A stretch of DNA of 64,000 nucleotides from Paracoccus sp. DMF-8 (GTDB lineage Bacteria > Pseudomonadota > Alphaproteobacteria > Rhodobacterales > Rhodobacteraceae): the NCBI RefSeq assembly GCF_029309835.1, contig NZ_JARJHL010000005.1, positions 124,001 through 188,000 on the forward strand, given 5' to 3'. Below, one piece after another: positions 63,559 to 64,000 of this stretch. A program made the position numbers and the translations under genes. How positions within the stretch are numbered: position 1 is the stretch's first letter; each line of letters begins with the position of its first letter. Under the pieces are notes generated by a model. It was not told the DNA's origin, searched no databases, and saw nothing but the letters and a program-made list of their open reading frames with translations.

Positions 63559-64000
63559 CTAGGGACGCGCAGAGGCATCCCGGATACGGGCGACCTGCGC
63601 CACATCGCTTTCCGCCTCCAGCGCGGTCAAAAGCATATGCAGGTGCTCGCGGTCGCGCAGTTCAACCTGGATCCGCAACCGGTAGAAATCGGGTTTCCGG
63701 TCAACGAATTCCAGATCAGAGATATTGGCTCCCTGCTGGCCGATCAAGGTGCATATTCGCCCCAGAACACCGGCATCATGCCGGATGGTCAGTGACAGAT
63801 TTGTGGAGTAGGCGGCGGGATGGCGCCCCTCGCGCCAGTGCAGATCGACCCAACGCTGCGGGCTGTCTTCGAATTCGGCCAGAACCGGGCAGTCGATGGC
63901 ATGGATCACGACGCCCTTGCCGCGATAGGTGATGCCGACGATGCGCTCACCCGGCAAGGGGTTGCAGCAGGGCGCGCGGGTAAATTCCTGATCGGCCTCC
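63559..64000 (-). CDS. RelA/SpoT (p)ppGpp synthetase/hydrolase, 3' end
   Basis: Only the C-terminal part is in the window; the frame is open to the right edge. The visible CCNPLPGERIVGI and HAIDCPVL segments form the zinc-finger/CC region, and the last 75 residues are an ACT domain (YSTNLSLTIRHDAGVLGRICTLIGQQGANISDLE) that senses stalled ribosomes or amino acids. Whether it is Rel, RelA or SpoT cannot be told from this fragment. Confidence 0.9.
   Translation of the reverse strand, partial: EADQEFTRAPCCNPLPGERIVGITYRGKGVVIHAIDCPVLAEFEDSPQRWVDLHWREGRHPAAYSTNLSLTIRHDAGVLGRICTLIGQQGANISDLEFVDRKPDFYRLRIQVELRDREHLHMLLTALEAESDVAQVARIRDASARP

Overview
The window looks like a chromosomal segment of a Rhodobacteraceae alphaproteobacterium, most likely Paracoccus or a close relative. 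The evidence is the high G+C content, the alphaproteobacterial cell-cycle pair ctrA/sciP, an alpha-type SspB, the fumC-DUF4169-RHH cluster, the cmk..rpsA-ihfB-lapA-trpF-trpB order and the relA-DUF2062 pair. The genus is inferred from gene content; no phylogenetic test was possible. Most of the window is ordinary core genome and I see no integrase, transposase, CRISPR array or prophage.

Layout. 1-8 kb: 3' part of an ArgP-type LysR gene, yebC, fumC with two small downstream genes, a PmtA/KsgA-like methyltransferase, sspB, two identical tRNA-Asp genes, an exported Ala-rich PRC-barrel protein, and divergent anmK and tyrS. 9-17.5 kb, accessory catabolism: a Baeyer-Villiger monooxygenase, a serine esterase and two AraC regulators, then an allantoinase/OHCU-decarboxylase fusion with a ureidoglycine aminohydrolase (purine breakdown), then a DsbA-like protein. 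17.5-33.8 kb, core block: trpB, trpF, lapA, ihfB, rpsA, nitronate monooxygenase, cmk, tsf, rpsB, a CheY-like protein, rmuC, an FMN reductase, rpoD and dnaG. 33.8-38.7 kb: TetR, a lipoprotein, lldD, an acyltransferase, rplY and an FkbM methyltransferase. 38.7-51.6 kb: trmFO, gluQRS, hisI, an IscU-like protein, an unlisted 31-residue membrane protein, recG, ligA, ctrA, sciP, mnmA, sufE, a lipoprotein, a GNAT enzyme, rpmA and rplU. 52-64 kb: a glycosyltransferase, a sulfate ABC transporter (cysA-sbp-cysT-cysW), a GlxA-type regulator with a cysteine hydrolase, flavocytochrome c sulfide dehydrogenase subunits, a GST, a PuuB-like oxidase, DUF2062 and the 3' end of relA/spoT.

Reading-frame damage is the most striking global property. 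About seventeen single-base indels or nonsense changes hit a dozen otherwise well-conserved genes: BVMO, an araC, dnaG near its 3' end, lldD, trmFO (3), gluQRS (3), cysA, cysT, cysW, glxA, the cysteine hydrolase and the fccB start. They cluster at 38.7-41 kb and 53.9-59.5 kb. The restored frames keep conserved motifs and one hit lies in essential dnaG, so sequencing or assembly error is the simplest explanation. Recent decay of the sulfate/sulfide cluster is not excluded.

Regulatory structure is visible in several places: a branched RNA fold ahead of rpsB, hairpin-rich leaders ahead of rplU and rpsA, a perfect hairpin between rpsB and tsf, near-consensus CtrA boxes ahead of ctrA and sciP, a dyad ahead of cysA, a dispersed 23-bp intergenic motif in two copies, and a set of well-formed intrinsic terminators. 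I found no clearly new multi-gene system. The most novel-looking items are the 31-residue membrane protein with its own Shine-Dalgarno and terminator, the 33-residue-repeat PRC-barrel protein, and the structured ribosomal leaders.
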